Assembly: GCA_002429385.1 (NCBI GenBank)
Contig: DIZL01000072.1
Span: 1 to 64,000 of the forward strand
Length of the DNA: 64,000 nt
Reading direction: 5' to 3'
Origin: Prolixibacteraceae bacterium UBA6029
Lineage (GTDB): Bacteria; Bacteroidota; Bacteroidia; Bacteroidales; Prolixibacteraceae
Shown piece after piece: positions 1 through 9,190 of this stretch. The position numbers were made by a program, and so were the translations under genes. Below the pieces are notes generated by a model. It made no database searches, was not told the origin of the DNA, and was given only the letters and a program-made list of their open reading frames with translations. Position 1 is the stretch's first letter. Each line of letters opens with the position of its first letter.

Positions 1-23
1 AAAAGAATGCGTAACGTGAGTTA

Positions 24-1499
24 TTAAATTATCGCTTTCATAGCGTCCATGGCCTGGCGCAATTCCTCACCGACCATTTCAACTTCATGAAAACGGATTT
101 CTTCGTTGATGGCAATTAATTCAAGATTATCAACATGATTACTCTTTCCTTCGTTGAAATTTGCACCAATAACATTGGTCTGAATTTTACTCATGAAATC
201 GGCCAAAAGTGGTTTGCAGGCATGATCGAAAAGATAACACCCGTATTCGGCAGTATCAGAAATTACACGGTTCATTTCGAACAATTTCTTTCGTGCAATA
301 GTATTGGCGATCAGCGGAGTTTCGTGCAATGACTCGTAATAAGCCGATTCAGGTTTAATTCCTGTTTCAGTCATGACTTCAAAAGCCAACTCAACGCCAG
401 CTTTAATGAAAGCGACCATCAATGTGCCATGGTCAAAATACTCTTGTTCGCTGATTTGCATATCACCAGCCGGAGTTTTTTCGAATGCAGTTTCACCAGT
501 CTCAGCTCTCCATTTCAATAAATCCTTGTCACCAGCTTTCCAGTCTTCCATCATGGTTGACGAGAAAACGCCGCTCATGATATTGTCCATGTGTTTTTCG
601 TATAATGGGCGCATGATGTGTTTCAATTGGGCAGCCAACTGAAAAGCTTCAATTTTAGCAGGATTGCTCATGCGGTCCATCATATTGGTAATTCCTCCTA
701 ATTTCAATGCTTCGGTAATGGTTTCCCATCCGTATTGTACCAATTTTGAAGCATAACCCGGGCTAATTCCCTTTTCAATCATTTTATTGAAACAAAGGAT
801 TGAACCGGTTTGCAATACTCCACAAAGTATGGTTTGTTCACCCATCAGATCAGATTTCACTTCGGCAACAAACGAAGAGTGCAAAACACCGGCTTTGTGG
901 CCGCCAGTTCCAACACAATAAGCTTTTGCGATTTCAAGGCCATCGCCATTGGGGTCATTTTCACGGTGAACTGCAATCAGGGTTGGAACGCCAAAGCCAC
1001 GCAGATATTCGGCACGAACTTCCGAAGCAGGTGATTTTGGGGCTACCATAATCACCGTCAGGTCTTCGCGTATCTGAATTCCTTCTTCCACAATATTGAA
1101 TCCGTGTGAATACGAAAGACAAGCGCCTTTTTTCATCAGCGGCATTGCGGCATCTACTACAGGAGTGTGGTATTTGTCAGGAGTGAGGTTTAATACGAGG
1201 TCAGCTTTTGGTATCATTTGCTCGAAAGTACCTACTTCGAATCCGTTTTCACTGGCATTCAGATACGATATTTGCTTTTCGTCAATTTCGATCTGGCGTA
1301 ACGCATATGAAATGTCCAAACCACTATCACGCATGTTCAGCCCTTGAGCAAATCCCTGAGCGCCACAGCCAAGTATAACGATCTTTTTATCTTTTAGTTT
1401 TCCAACACCGTTGCTGAATTCTGACTGATCCATAAAGTCGCATTTCCCTAATTGTTCTAATTGAACACGTAGCGGGATTGAATTGAAATAATTTGCCAT
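24..1499 (-). CDS. ilvC: Ketol-acid reductoisomerase
   Basis: This enzyme makes 2,3-dihydroxy-isovalerate or dihydroxy-methylvalerate from acetolactate or acetohydroxybutyrate with NADPH, the second step of valine and isoleucine synthesis. The 491-residue protein is of the long class II type and collinear with the E. coli enzyme from the first residues (MANYFN). The Rossmann motif GCGAQG sits at residues 44-49, the metal-binding stretch SDLMGEQ lies mid-protein, and the second knotted domain follows. The gene lies in the same orientation as ilvDBN but is separated from them by an AraC regulator and a divergent RACo gene, so it must have its own promoter in the AT-rich 200 bases upstream. Identification is secure. 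Confidence 0.97.
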   Translation of the reverse strand: MANYFNSIPLRVQLEQLGKCDFMDQSEFSNGVGKLKDKKIVILGCGAQGFAQGLNMRDSGLDISYALRQIEIDEKQISYLNASENGFEVGTFEQMIPKADLVLNLTPDKYHTPVVDAAMPLMKKGACLSYSHGFNIVEEGIQIREDLTVIMVAPKSPASEVRAEYLRGFGVPTLIAVHRENDPNGDGLEIAKAYCVGTGGHKAGVLHSSFVAEVKSDLMGEQTILCGVLQTGSILCFNKMIEKGISPGYASKLVQYGWETITEALKLGGITNMMDRMSNPAKIEAFQLAAQLKHIMRPLYEKHMDNIMSGVFSSTMMEDWKAGDKDLLKWRAETGETAFEKTPAGDMQISEQEYFDHGTLMVAFIKAGVELAFEVMTETGIKPESAYYESLHETPLIANTIARKKLFEMNRVISDTAEYGCYLFDHACKPLLADFMSKIQTNVIGANFNEGKSNHVDNLELIAINEEIRFHEVEMVGEELRQAMDAMKAII

Positions 1500-1700
1500 T
1501 TTTTATGATATTAAAGTGTTTATATATTCGATTAAAAAATTGTTTATACAAAGCAAACCATTATTCCTTAAAATACTGAGTAAAAAAACATGTATTTTAG
1601 GTATTTTTCATGGATTAATAATTAATATTTATTATTCAAGCATAAATTAGTACTACAAAACAGCAAGTTACAGTCATCTCAACTTAGGTAATTTTACACT

Positions 1701-2606
1701 TCACTTAAATGAATCCGAACGATACTGAACAGGTGTCATCCCTGTTTCACGTTTGAAGAACTTGGTAAAATAGGATTGATCTTCAAAGTTTAGCTGATTG
1801 GCAATTTCTGAAACGCTCAGGTTTGTATGAACCAACAAACGTTTTATTTCAAGTAATTGTTTTGCTTTAATGATTTGAGAAGATGTTTTGCCAGTCAGCA
1901 ATTTTACGATTTGTGTTAAATGATTCGGAGTAACTCCAATCATTCCTGAATAATCACTAAGGGATAGATTTTTCTGATGATTCTCTTCCACCAGGTGGAA
2001 GAATCTTTTAACCAGAATTTGTCCTTTCCCCTTATTCAACATGTTTTCGTTTACCGGATAGCGCGAAGCACAGGTATTCAATATCAAATCAAGTAATGAT
2101 CGTAACAACTCGTTGGTATAATGACCCTGCTTACTTATTTCAGAAATACTTTGCCTGAAAAGACTTTCCAGAAAAGAAATATCACTATTATTTTCGAGCA
2201 ACAAAGGAGGATTATCCTGATGTATGGTGTAAAAGAATGGAAACTCAATCAGACTGTTTTGATTGCTTCGGTTTAGCAGATAGAATTCGGAAGTGAAGAT
2301 AAAAATAAACCCTTCGATATCATTCGAAAGTTCAAGCTTATGCGCCTGACCAGGCGACATAAAAAACACACAGGGCGGTTTGATCTCGTATTTATTACCG
2401 TCAATCACATGGTATCCTGAACCGTTGAGCAAATAAAGCACCTCAAAAAAATCGTGACGGTGCGGATATTTCACGCTAAAATGTCGGTTTGCATCAAACA
2501 CTTCAACTTGAAACTGCTGACTTTTCCGTTCAGGAGAACTGAAATTATCAAGGCTGTATATTGGTAATTGCTCTGAAGGTTGCTTCATAAAACTTACAGA
2601 TTGCAT
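1701..2606 (-). CDS. AraC family transcriptional regulator
   Basis: This is a 301-residue transcription factor. Residues about 40-110 look like a cupin sensor domain (HRHDFFEVLYLL, then a proline-rich strand and MSPGQAH). The C-terminal 100 residues carry the two helix-turn-helix motifs of the AraC family; the second contains the signature ISNQ-like segment IANQLNFEDQSYFTKFFK, followed by GMTPVQYR. The ligand is unknown. The gene is divergent from the RACo gene at 3327, with a 720-base spacer that contains a palindromic 11-bp array, so either gene could be its target; ilvC just downstream is another. A start seven codons later (MKQPSEQ) is possible. Confidence 0.92.
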   Translation of the reverse strand: MQSVSFMKQPSEQLPIYSLDNFSSPERKSQQFQVEVFDANRHFSVKYPHRHDFFEVLYLLNGSGYHVIDGNKYEIKPPCVFFMSPGQAHKLELSNDIEGFIFIFTSEFYLLNRSNQNSLIEFPFFYTIHQDNPPLLLENNSDISFLESLFRQSISEISKQGHYTNELLRSLLDLILNTCASRYPVNENMLNKGKGQILVKRFFHLVEENHQKNLSLSDYSGMIGVTPNHLTQIVKLLTGKTSSQIIKAKQLLEIKRLLVHTNLSVSEIANQLNFEDQSYFTKFFKRETGMTPVQYRSDSFK

Positions 2607-2733
2607 ATTGCTTACGAAAGTAGGAACAAATTGGAAATAGGTACCCGTTTGCGATTCGTTTATTTTGTTTTTTCCTCCTGTTCCAATGATGAATGGTTAA
2701 TGAATTGCAGTGATCTGCTTTTTAACACTATCG

Positions 2734-2920
2734 TACCACTGTCATACCACTGTCATACCACTTTCAGTACAAATTCGTAACAAATTCGAATATAATTCGA
2801 TACAAATTCGATACAAATTCGTAGCCATTCGAATTTGTTACGTATTTGTTACGTATTTGATTCGAATTTGTACTGAAAGAGGTATGACAGTGGTATGAAA
2901 GTAGTATGAAAGTAGTATGA
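2734..2920. repeat. Palindromic array of 11-bp units (array A)
   Basis: Seventeen consecutive units of exactly 11 bases tile this spacer. The first three read TACCACTGTCA or one-base variants, then come five units of the type ATACAAATTCG, a transition unit, two copies of ATTTGTTACGT, two transition units and four of the type AAGTAGTATGA. The whole array is an inverted repeat centred near 2820: arm 2743-2777 pairs with 2863-2897 over 35 bases with one mismatch. It lies in the 720-base spacer between the divergent araC and RACo genes; I see no protein-coding gene in the rest of that spacer. Function unknown. Confidence 0.9.
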
Positions 2921-3326
2921 AAGAGATAAGAAGCTATCCTATCGGGAAAGCAGTGGAATATGGTCTCTGTAGCTGAAAAATGTATGAAATGTTACGTGAG
3001 AGCTTCCTGAACTTACAACTCCGGCCATGTCCATTTACCCGACCGATTGTTCCAGGGATTATAAGAGAAATGATTTGTTGTTCGTAGTCTAATAATCGAG
3101 TTTTATTTTAGAATTGTTGTAAGTTTATGCTCACTATTTGAGTGAACAAAAACCTGGGCAATTGAACTGTTTGACTTGTTGCAAAAGATTAGAATATGTA
3201 ACCGATTTATCGTTGTATTTCGATATCTATCATTTCAATACCCGACAAACAAGATATTACAACAATATGAAATGATAACAACAATAAATACCCTTACCCA
3301 ACAAATTAGAGCCATATTGCACCAAC

Positions 3327-4814
3327 ATGATAAAACATATCCTTCGCCTTCAACCACTGGGAAAAGAGTTACGGGTAAACGATCAGACTCCGCTGATTGA
3401 CGTACTGCACGAATTCGGAATTGAATTTCCCTGCGGAGGGAAAGGCACCTGCGGAAAATGCAAAGTCAGGCTACTGCAAGGCGAAATAAAAATCACAGAG
3501 GTTCATCGGCAAAAGATTGAGCAACTGGGACTTTCATCCGATTGGCGGCTCGCCTGTTATAGCCAATGCACCGGTGATATTACCCTTGAAATCGAACAGT
3601 TCAATCACCTGATCCTGGCCGACGAAAGTGAATATGAGTTTATTCCGCAGAAAGGTTTCGGAGTTGCTGTTGATCTGGGTACAACTACCCTGGTCGCCCA
3701 GTTGATCGAATTATCCTCAGCAAAAGTACTGGCAGTTGAAACCCTGTTAAATCCGCAACTTAAATTTGGCGCTGATTTGATTTCACGGATTCAAGGCTGC
3801 ATGGACGGACATGCAGCAGAAATGACCCGCAGTATCCGTTCATCCATTGGTATAATGACTGAACTGTTGCTACAAAAACATCCCGTTGAAATAAAGAAAG
3901 TCGTAATCGTTGGTAATACGGTAATGCAACTGATTTTCAGCAACTGCGATGTTTCTCCATTATCCATGTACCCCTTTCACACTGACAACCTGGGGATGAA
4001 GACGTTCAATTCGAAAGAATTGGAATGGAACTTTCAGGTGAAGGGGAAAATACAGTTTTATCCATCGGTCGGAAGCTTTGTAGGCAGCGATATCCTGGCC
4101 GGAATTGCCGCCACCGGTATTCATCAGAAAGAAAATTACACTGCACTGATTGATCTGGGGACGAACGGGGAAATTGTAATCGGTAATAAACACCGCATTG
4201 TCTGTGCTTCAACAGCAGCCGGGCCTGCTTTTGAAGGAGCGAATATTTCGATGGGTATGAGAGCGGTAACCGGGGCCATTTCGTCGTTAAACCTCATCGA
4301 TGGGAAAATGGAAGCAAGTGTGATTGGTAATTCTATCGCCAAAGGACTTTGCGGAAGCGCATTGATTGATGCCGTTTCCATTCTGAGGAAACAGGATTTA
4401 ATCGGGATGTTTGGCGAAATAAATTCAGGAGAACAGCTGATACAACTATCCGAAAAAGTAAGTCTTTCGCAAAGAGACATTAACGAATTTCAGCTTGCAA
4501 AAGCTGCCATAGCCGCAGGATTGACAATCCTTGCAAAGAACCTTTCTATCAGTATCGCTGATCTTGAAAGCATTTACATTGCCGGTGGCTTCGGAAGCTA
4601 TATCAACATCGGGAATGTGGTGGCAACAGGCATGATTGAATTGCCGGAGAAAAAAATTCATAAAATGGGTAATACGGCACTGATTGGGGCAAAGTTGTTC
4701 CTGTTTTCAGAAACGGAACTAACTGAAGATATACTATCCAAAACCAGGCACATCAATCTGGAGGGCGATTCCAACTTTCAGGATATTTATGTGGATAAGA
4801 TGCTGTTCCTTTGA
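3327..4814 (+). CDS. RACo-type corrinoid reductive activator (2Fe-2S plus ASKHA, DUF4445)
   Basis: Proteins of this family use ATP and a [2Fe-2S] cluster to reduce the inactive Co(II) state of corrinoid proteins so that methyl transfer can resume. The N-terminal domain has the plant-ferredoxin cluster motif with cysteines 36, 42, 45 and 77 (PCGGKGTCGKC). A linker follows, then an ASKHA nucleotide-binding domain with GVAVDLGTTT near residue 111, a second DLGTNGEI phosphate-binding loop near 273 and IAGGFGSYI near 420. At 495 residues the protein is shorter than the best known RACo/RamA activators. It sits between ilvN (convergent) and araC (divergent). No corrinoid protein is adjacent, but an MtaA-type protein lies at 18751. 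Partner unknown. Confidence 0.88.
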   Translation: MIKHILRLQPLGKELRVNDQTPLIDVLHEFGIEFPCGGKGTCGKCKVRLLQGEIKITEVHRQKIEQLGLSSDWRLACYSQCTGDITLEIEQFNHLILADESEYEFIPQKGFGVAVDLGTTTLVAQLIELSSAKVLAVETLLNPQLKFGADLISRIQGCMDGHAAEMTRSIRSSIGIMTELLLQKHPVEIKKVVIVGNTVMQLIFSNCDVSPLSMYPFHTDNLGMKTFNSKELEWNFQVKGKIQFYPSVGSFVGSDILAGIAATGIHQKENYTALIDLGTNGEIVIGNKHRIVCASTAAGPAFEGANISMGMRAVTGAISSLNLIDGKMEASVIGNSIAKGLCGSALIDAVSILRKQDLIGMFGEINSGEQLIQLSEKVSLSQRDINEFQLAKAAIAAGLTILAKNLSISIADLESIYIAGGFGSYINIGNVVATGMIELPEKKIHKMGNTALIGAKLFLFSETELTEDILSKTRHINLEGDSNFQDIYVDKMLFL

Positions 4815-4830
4815 AGATTTACTTTCAACA

Positions 4831-4886
4831 GATTTACTATTTACCATTTATCCTCTATTTCAGAAACAAATGGTAAATTGTAAATC
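4831..4886. terminator. Bidirectional hairpin between RACo and ilvN
   Basis: A 19-base stem with one mismatch (4831-4849 with 4868-4886, core ATTTACCATTT/AAATGGTAAAT) separates the 3' ends of the convergent RACo and ilvN genes. It is AT-rich and lacks a long T run, so it is a weak or bidirectional terminator candidate. Confidence 0.5.
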
Positions 4887-4906
4887 GTCCAATAGTCAAT
4901 CAATTA

Positions 4907-5449
4907 TTAATCTATCTGCTCGAGCATGGCATCGCGCTCTTTCAGGAATACTGAAAGCCGTTCGAGATTGCTGCGGGTTATAGCAACCCTTCCGGAACGG
5001 ATAAACTGAGTGACACCAAAAACATTTAATTCATCAAACAACTGTTGGGTTTCGTCTGAATGACCTGTCTTTTCAATAACCACATATTCGCGGGTGAGCT
5101 CAAGAATTCGGGCTCCCGAATTGCGTACAATCTTCTCAACTTTATCAGATTCGAACAAAAACTCGGTCGAAACTTTATACAGGGCAATTTCCTGATAAAT
5201 CATTTCTTCGTTGGTGTTCGCAAAAACTTTCATAACATCTACAATCTTTTCCAGTTGTCCAACAACTTTTTCAACCCTGTCAGGAGTTTCGCGAATGACA
5301 ATGGTGAATTTAAAAACTCCGGCAATGGCAGATTCAGATACGGTTAAACTGTCGATGTTGATTTTTCGCCGCGTAAAAACAATCGTTATTCTACTCAATA
5401 ATCCAATATGGTCTTCCGAAAAAACGGTTATGATATATTCTTGTTTCAT
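4907..5449 (-). CDS. ilvN: Acetolactate synthase small (regulatory) subunit
   Basis: This is the regulatory subunit of acetohydroxyacid synthase, which binds valine and activates the catalytic subunit. The 180-residue protein begins with an ACT domain (YIITVFSEDHIGLLSRI, residues 4-20) and continues with the C-terminal domain typical of the family (residues about 85-165). The gene starts 12 bases after the ilvB stop, so the two are clearly co-transcribed and probably translationally linked. It is the last gene of the ilvDBN operon. Confidence 0.96.
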   Translation of the reverse strand: MKQEYIITVFSEDHIGLLSRITIVFTRRKINIDSLTVSESAIAGVFKFTIVIRETPDRVEKVVGQLEKIVDVMKVFANTNEEMIYQEIALYKVSTEFLFESDKVEKIVRNSGARILELTREYVVIEKTGHSDETQQLFDELNVFGVTQFIRSGRVAITRSNLERLSVFLKERDAMLEQID

Positions 5450-5461
5450 GTTAGTTTTGAT

Positions 5462-7159
5462 TTAAGGTTCTAGTATAATATCTGAAATTGAAGCTCCGGT
5501 TGGTATCATCGGAAAAACATTATCTTCCTGTTCAACAACTACTTCAAGCACATATGGACCTTTATGATCGATCATTTCCTGAATTGCAACTTCCAACTGA
5601 TCGCGCGAAGTTACTTTTTGAGAGGCCAATCCGTAAGCCTTGGCAATACCCACAAAATCAGGGTTTTTCATTTCGGTAAATGAATATCTTTTTTCGAAGA
5701 ATAATTGCTGCCACTGGCGCACCATTCCAAGAAAATTATTATTCAAAACAATAATTTTTATATCAATATTGTATTGTGAAATCGTACCCAATTCCTGAAT
5801 GGTCATCTGAAACCCTCCGTCACCAACCATAGCAAATACAATACGGTCAGGACGACCAATTTTGGCGCCCATTGCTGCAGGCAATCCATAACCCATTGTT
5901 CCCAAACCTCCTGAAGTAACATTACTTCTGGATTGCGAGAATTTAAAATAACGGGAAGCAATCATTTGCTGCTGACCAACATCAGTAACCAATACAGCAT
6001 CATGATTGGTCTTTTCAGATGCAATACGTACTACTTCGCCCATAGTAAGTCCCACTTTCTTTGGATAAATATCGTGAGAAATTACCTTTTCGTATTCAAT
6101 TTTATCGCAAGCTCTGAATTCACTCAGCCATTCCTGGTGCGAATTTGGATTCACATTATCGATCAGCATCAGGAGCGATTTCTTTGCATTTCCTAATACC
6201 GGAGCATCGGCATGGATGATTTTATTGATTTCAGCAGGATCGATTTCGAAGTGTATGATTTTTGCCTGACGGGCATATGCAGCAACCTTGCCAGTTACCC
6301 GGTCGTCGAAACGCATCCCGATGGCTATTACCACATCAGCCTCGTTGGTTTTGATATTCGGACCGTAATTCCCATGCATTCCGAGCATTCCTACGTTCAG
6401 AGGATGATCGCTAGGAAGTGCAGAAAGTCCCAGCAAGGTCCAGGCTGCAGGGATTCCGGTCTTTTCAATAAATTCCTTCAATTCGGCTTCGGCATGCGCA
6501 AGAACAACACCATGACCAAACAGAACAATAGGTTTTTTTGCTTCGTTAATAATATCGGCAGCAGCTTTAACCTGAAACGGATCGACAGGGTATTCAGGCA
6601 GATAACTTCTGATCTTGGTGCATTTTTTATACTCAAAATCGATCTGAGCAAACTGAGCATCTTTAGCGATATCGATTAATACCGGCCCCGGACGGCCAGT
6701 GAGAGCAATGTGGAAAGCCTTGGCAATGGCCTCTGGAATTTCCTCAGCATGAGTAACCTGATAATTCCATTTGGTCACAGGCATCGAAATACCAACCACA
6801 TCTGATTCCTGAAAAGCATCGGTTCCGAGCAATGCTGAAGCAACCTGACCTGTAATACAAACCAGTGGAATTGAATCAATCAAAGCATCAGCTAAACCGG
6901 TAATCAGGTTAGTAGCTCCTGGGCCTGAAGTAGCAAAGCAAACTCCGACTTTCCCGGTTACTTTTGCATAACCTTCTGCAGCATGGATCGCTCCCTGCTC
7001 GTGCCGGGTGAGGTAATGAGTTACTTGTTGGTCGTAATCGTAGAGCGCATCATATATGGGCATGATCGCACCTCCAGGATACCCGAAAATGGTATCTACC
7101 CCTTCTTCCAAAAGGGATTTTATTACAGCTTCTGAGCCGCTTATACGCTGTGTTGCCAT
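5462..7159 (-). CDS. ilvB: Acetolactate synthase large (catalytic) subunit
   Basis: This is the thiamine-diphosphate-dependent subunit that condenses two pyruvates to acetolactate, or pyruvate and 2-oxobutyrate to acetohydroxybutyrate. It has 565 residues with the three-domain layout of the family: N-terminal PYR domain with YPGGAIMPIYDAL and the catalytic glutamate in RHEQGAIHAAEGYA, central FAD/nucleotide-fold domain, and C-terminal PP domain with GDGGFQMTIQEL and the downstream NN pair that hold Mg-ThDP. It begins 24 bases after ilvD and is followed 12 bases later by ilvN. Confidence 0.97.
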   Translation of the reverse strand: MATQRISGSEAVIKSLLEEGVDTIFGYPGGAIMPIYDALYDYDQQVTHYLTRHEQGAIHAAEGYAKVTGKVGVCFATSGPGATNLITGLADALIDSIPLVCITGQVASALLGTDAFQESDVVGISMPVTKWNYQVTHAEEIPEAIAKAFHIALTGRPGPVLIDIAKDAQFAQIDFEYKKCTKIRSYLPEYPVDPFQVKAAADIINEAKKPIVLFGHGVVLAHAEAELKEFIEKTGIPAAWTLLGLSALPSDHPLNVGMLGMHGNYGPNIKTNEADVVIAIGMRFDDRVTGKVAAYARQAKIIHFEIDPAEINKIIHADAPVLGNAKKSLLMLIDNVNPNSHQEWLSEFRACDKIEYEKVISHDIYPKKVGLTMGEVVRIASEKTNHDAVLVTDVGQQQMIASRYFKFSQSRSNVTSGGLGTMGYGLPAAMGAKIGRPDRIVFAMVGDGGFQMTIQELGTISQYNIDIKIIVLNNNFLGMVRQWQQLFFEKRYSFTEMKNPDFVGIAKAYGLASQKVTSRDQLEVAIQEMIDHKGPYVLEVVVEQEDNVFPMIPTGASISDIILEP

Positions 7160-7183
7160 ATTTATTCTTTTTACGTTTCTTCT

Positions 7184-9013
7184 TTAATCAATTAATCTGA
7201 TTGCTCCCTGGTCCGCCGACGAAACCATACTGGCATAGGCTTTCAGCGCCTTGCTGATCTTGCGTTCGCGTCCAACCGGAGTAAAAGCATCTTTTCCTTT
7301 TCTGACTTCCTTTTCTCTTCTTAAATTCATTTCTTCGTCGCTTATCAGCAGATTTATCTTGCGTGTAGAAATGTCAATTTCGATCAGATCGCCATCCTGT
7401 ATCAGGGCAATTTCACCGCCAGCAGCAGCCTCAGGCGAAATATGTCCGATTGACAATCCGGATGTACCTCCTGAAAAACGACCGTCAGTAATTAGGGCAC
7501 AGGCCAGGCCAAGTTTCATTGATTTGATGTACGAGGTTGGATACAGCATCTCCTGCATCCCTGGTCCACCTTTGGGACCCTCGTATCGAATGACCACTAC
7601 ATCGCCAGCCTGCACTTTGTCGCCAAGGATTCCGTTACAGGCATCATCCTGTGATTGGAATACCCTGGCAGTTCCCTTAAAATGATAAACGGAAGGATCT
7701 ACTCCGGCTGTTTTAACAATACAACCGTTTCGTGCAATGTTGCCGTAAAGAACAGCCAACCCGCCGTCTTTATTGTAGGCATGTTCATAATCGCGGATAC
7801 AACCTTTGGCACGGTCGGTGTCCAATTCCTTATAATAGTTTTCCTGCGAACCCAAAACCAGGTTACGTCCTCCCCCAGGCGCTGACTTATATCTCCGTAT
7901 AGCATCCTCAATTACTGTTGGAGCCATGACATCATATTTAGCAATCGCTTCACCTAGGGTATATCCGTCAGCACGTGGAACCGATAATTCAAGCATATTG
8001 ACTCTTGCAAGTTCTGCTAATATACCAAGAATTCCACCGGCACGGTTTACATCCTGCATGTGGTATTCCCCACTGGGAGCCACTTTACAAAGATTAGGAG
8101 TCACCCGTGACAATTCATCAATATCTTTCATTTTAAAGTCAACTTCGCCTTCAGCAGCAATGGCCAGAATATGGAGTACCGTATTTGTAGATCCACCCAT
8201 AGCGATATCAAGCTTCATGGCATTATTAAAGGCATCTTTAGTGGCTATATTTCTTGGCAGGACGTTCTCATTGCCGTTTTTATAATAGTCGTATGTCATG
8301 TCAACAATTCGTATAGCAGCCTCATCAAACAGGCGTTTGCGATTAGCATGGGTTGCCAGAATGGATCCGTTACCCGGAAGAGCAAGGCCCAGTGCTTCTG
8401 CCAGGCAGTTCATGGAGTTGGCTGTAAACATTCCTGAACATGAACCACAGGTCGGACATGCATCCTGCTCAATTCTTGAAATCTTTTCATCCGAAACTGA
8501 TGGATCGGCAGCCATAACCATGGCATCAACCAAATCGTACATCTTTCCATCGATTACCCCGGCTTCCATGGGTCCACCGGATACGAAAATGGCTGGAATG
8601 TTTAAACGCATAGCAGCCATCATCATTCCCGGGGTGATTTTATCGCAATTGGAGATGCAAACCATGGCATCAACCTTATGGGCATTACACATATATTCCA
8701 CGCTGTCGGCAATTACATCACGCGAGGGCAGTGAATATAACATGCCATCGTGTCCCATTGCAATTCCATCATCAACAGCAATAGTGTTAAATTCAGCGGC
8801 AAAACAACCTTTTTGTTCGATGACCCCTTTGATATACTGTCCGATATCGTGAAGATGTGCATGACCGGGAACAAACTGTGTGAATGAATTAACGATGGCA
8901 ATTACTGGTCGGCCAAAATGTTCTTCTTTCATTCCATTGGCCCGCCAAAGACTTCTTGCTCCTGCCATACGACGTCCTTCGGTCGTAGCGGCTGATCTTA
9001 ATCGATTTTGCAT
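7184..9013 (-). CDS. ilvD: Dihydroxy-acid dehydratase
   Basis: This iron-sulfur enzyme dehydrates 2,3-dihydroxy acids to 2-oxo acids, the third common step of valine and isoleucine synthesis. The 609-residue length is usual for the family. Cluster cysteines are visible in CISNCDK and CPTCGSCSGMF, and the C-terminal segment has GRFSGGTSGLSIGH, a hallmark of dehydratases in this family. It is the first structural gene of ilvDBN and is preceded by a Leu/Ile/Val-rich leader peptide and an intrinsic terminator, so its expression is very probably controlled by attenuation. Confidence 0.97.
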   Translation of the reverse strand: MQNRLRSAATTEGRRMAGARSLWRANGMKEEHFGRPVIAIVNSFTQFVPGHAHLHDIGQYIKGVIEQKGCFAAEFNTIAVDDGIAMGHDGMLYSLPSRDVIADSVEYMCNAHKVDAMVCISNCDKITPGMMMAAMRLNIPAIFVSGGPMEAGVIDGKMYDLVDAMVMAADPSVSDEKISRIEQDACPTCGSCSGMFTANSMNCLAEALGLALPGNGSILATHANRKRLFDEAAIRIVDMTYDYYKNGNENVLPRNIATKDAFNNAMKLDIAMGGSTNTVLHILAIAAEGEVDFKMKDIDELSRVTPNLCKVAPSGEYHMQDVNRAGGILGILAELARVNMLELSVPRADGYTLGEAIAKYDVMAPTVIEDAIRRYKSAPGGGRNLVLGSQENYYKELDTDRAKGCIRDYEHAYNKDGGLAVLYGNIARNGCIVKTAGVDPSVYHFKGTARVFQSQDDACNGILGDKVQAGDVVVIRYEGPKGGPGMQEMLYPTSYIKSMKLGLACALITDGRFSGGTSGLSIGHISPEAAAGGEIALIQDGDLIEIDISTRKINLLISDEEMNLRREKEVRKGKDAFTPVGRERKISKALKAYASMVSSADQGAIRLID

Positions 9014-9036
9014 ATCTTTTTGTCTAAAATAATTTA

Positions 9037-9074
9037 ATAAAAAAAGCCTTTCTCATTTGGTAGAGAAAGGCTTT
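9037..9074 (-). terminator. ilv attenuator: intrinsic terminator before ilvD
   Basis: Read on the minus strand, a perfect 12-bp stem (AAAGCCTTTCTC, 9074-9063, with GAGAAAGGCTTT, 9054-9043) with an 8-base loop is followed directly by a run of T residues. It lies 29 bases after the leader peptide stop and 24 bases before the ilvD start, exactly where an attenuator is expected. Confidence 0.92.
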
Positions 9075-9102
9075 CAAGTTTTTAGCTTACATTATACCAT
9101 TC

Positions 9103-9168
9103 TCATTCCGCACGGAGGAGGACCACCACGCTGACAATGACTAGGGATATAATACTTATATTTTTCAT
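9103..9168 (-). CDS. ilv leader peptide (branched-chain-rich, 21 residues)
   Basis: A short reading frame begins ATG AAA AAT ATA and ends in TGA. Its 21 residues contain five valines, four isoleucines and three leucines, i.e. 12 branched-chain residues, most in an unbroken central block (start MKNISIIS, then LVIVSVVVLL). Several codons are of the rarer type (ATA, CTA). It is followed by an intrinsic terminator and then ilvD. Stalling of the leading ribosome when charged Ile, Val or Leu tRNA is scarce would prevent terminator formation. The peptide is far too short for ordinary gene callers. The reading is direct; the regulatory role is inferred from the classical ilv attenuation model. Confidence 0.9.
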   Translation of the reverse strand: MKNISIISLVIVSVVVLLRAE

Positions 9169-9190
9169 TCTTGCTGTCGTATAATGTGGA

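Noticed and set aside
2734..2920. 11-bp arrays as CRISPR or as ordinary microsatellites
   Set aside because: Units are far too short for CRISPR and have no spacers; microsatellites would repeat one word, whereas here the word changes stepwise and the halves are complementary.
3000..3326. Cobalamin riboswitch in front of the RACo gene
   Set aside because: I looked for the B12 box and a matching multi-stem fold and saw neither.
3176..3400. 74-codon frame upstream of the RACo gene
   Set aside because: It overlaps the RACo start in another frame, begins at a non-ATG codon and has a low-complexity composition.
7251..8852. Several long frames on the plus strand opposite ilvD
   Set aside because: They are antisense shadows of the ilvD coding sequence, whose product is unmistakable.
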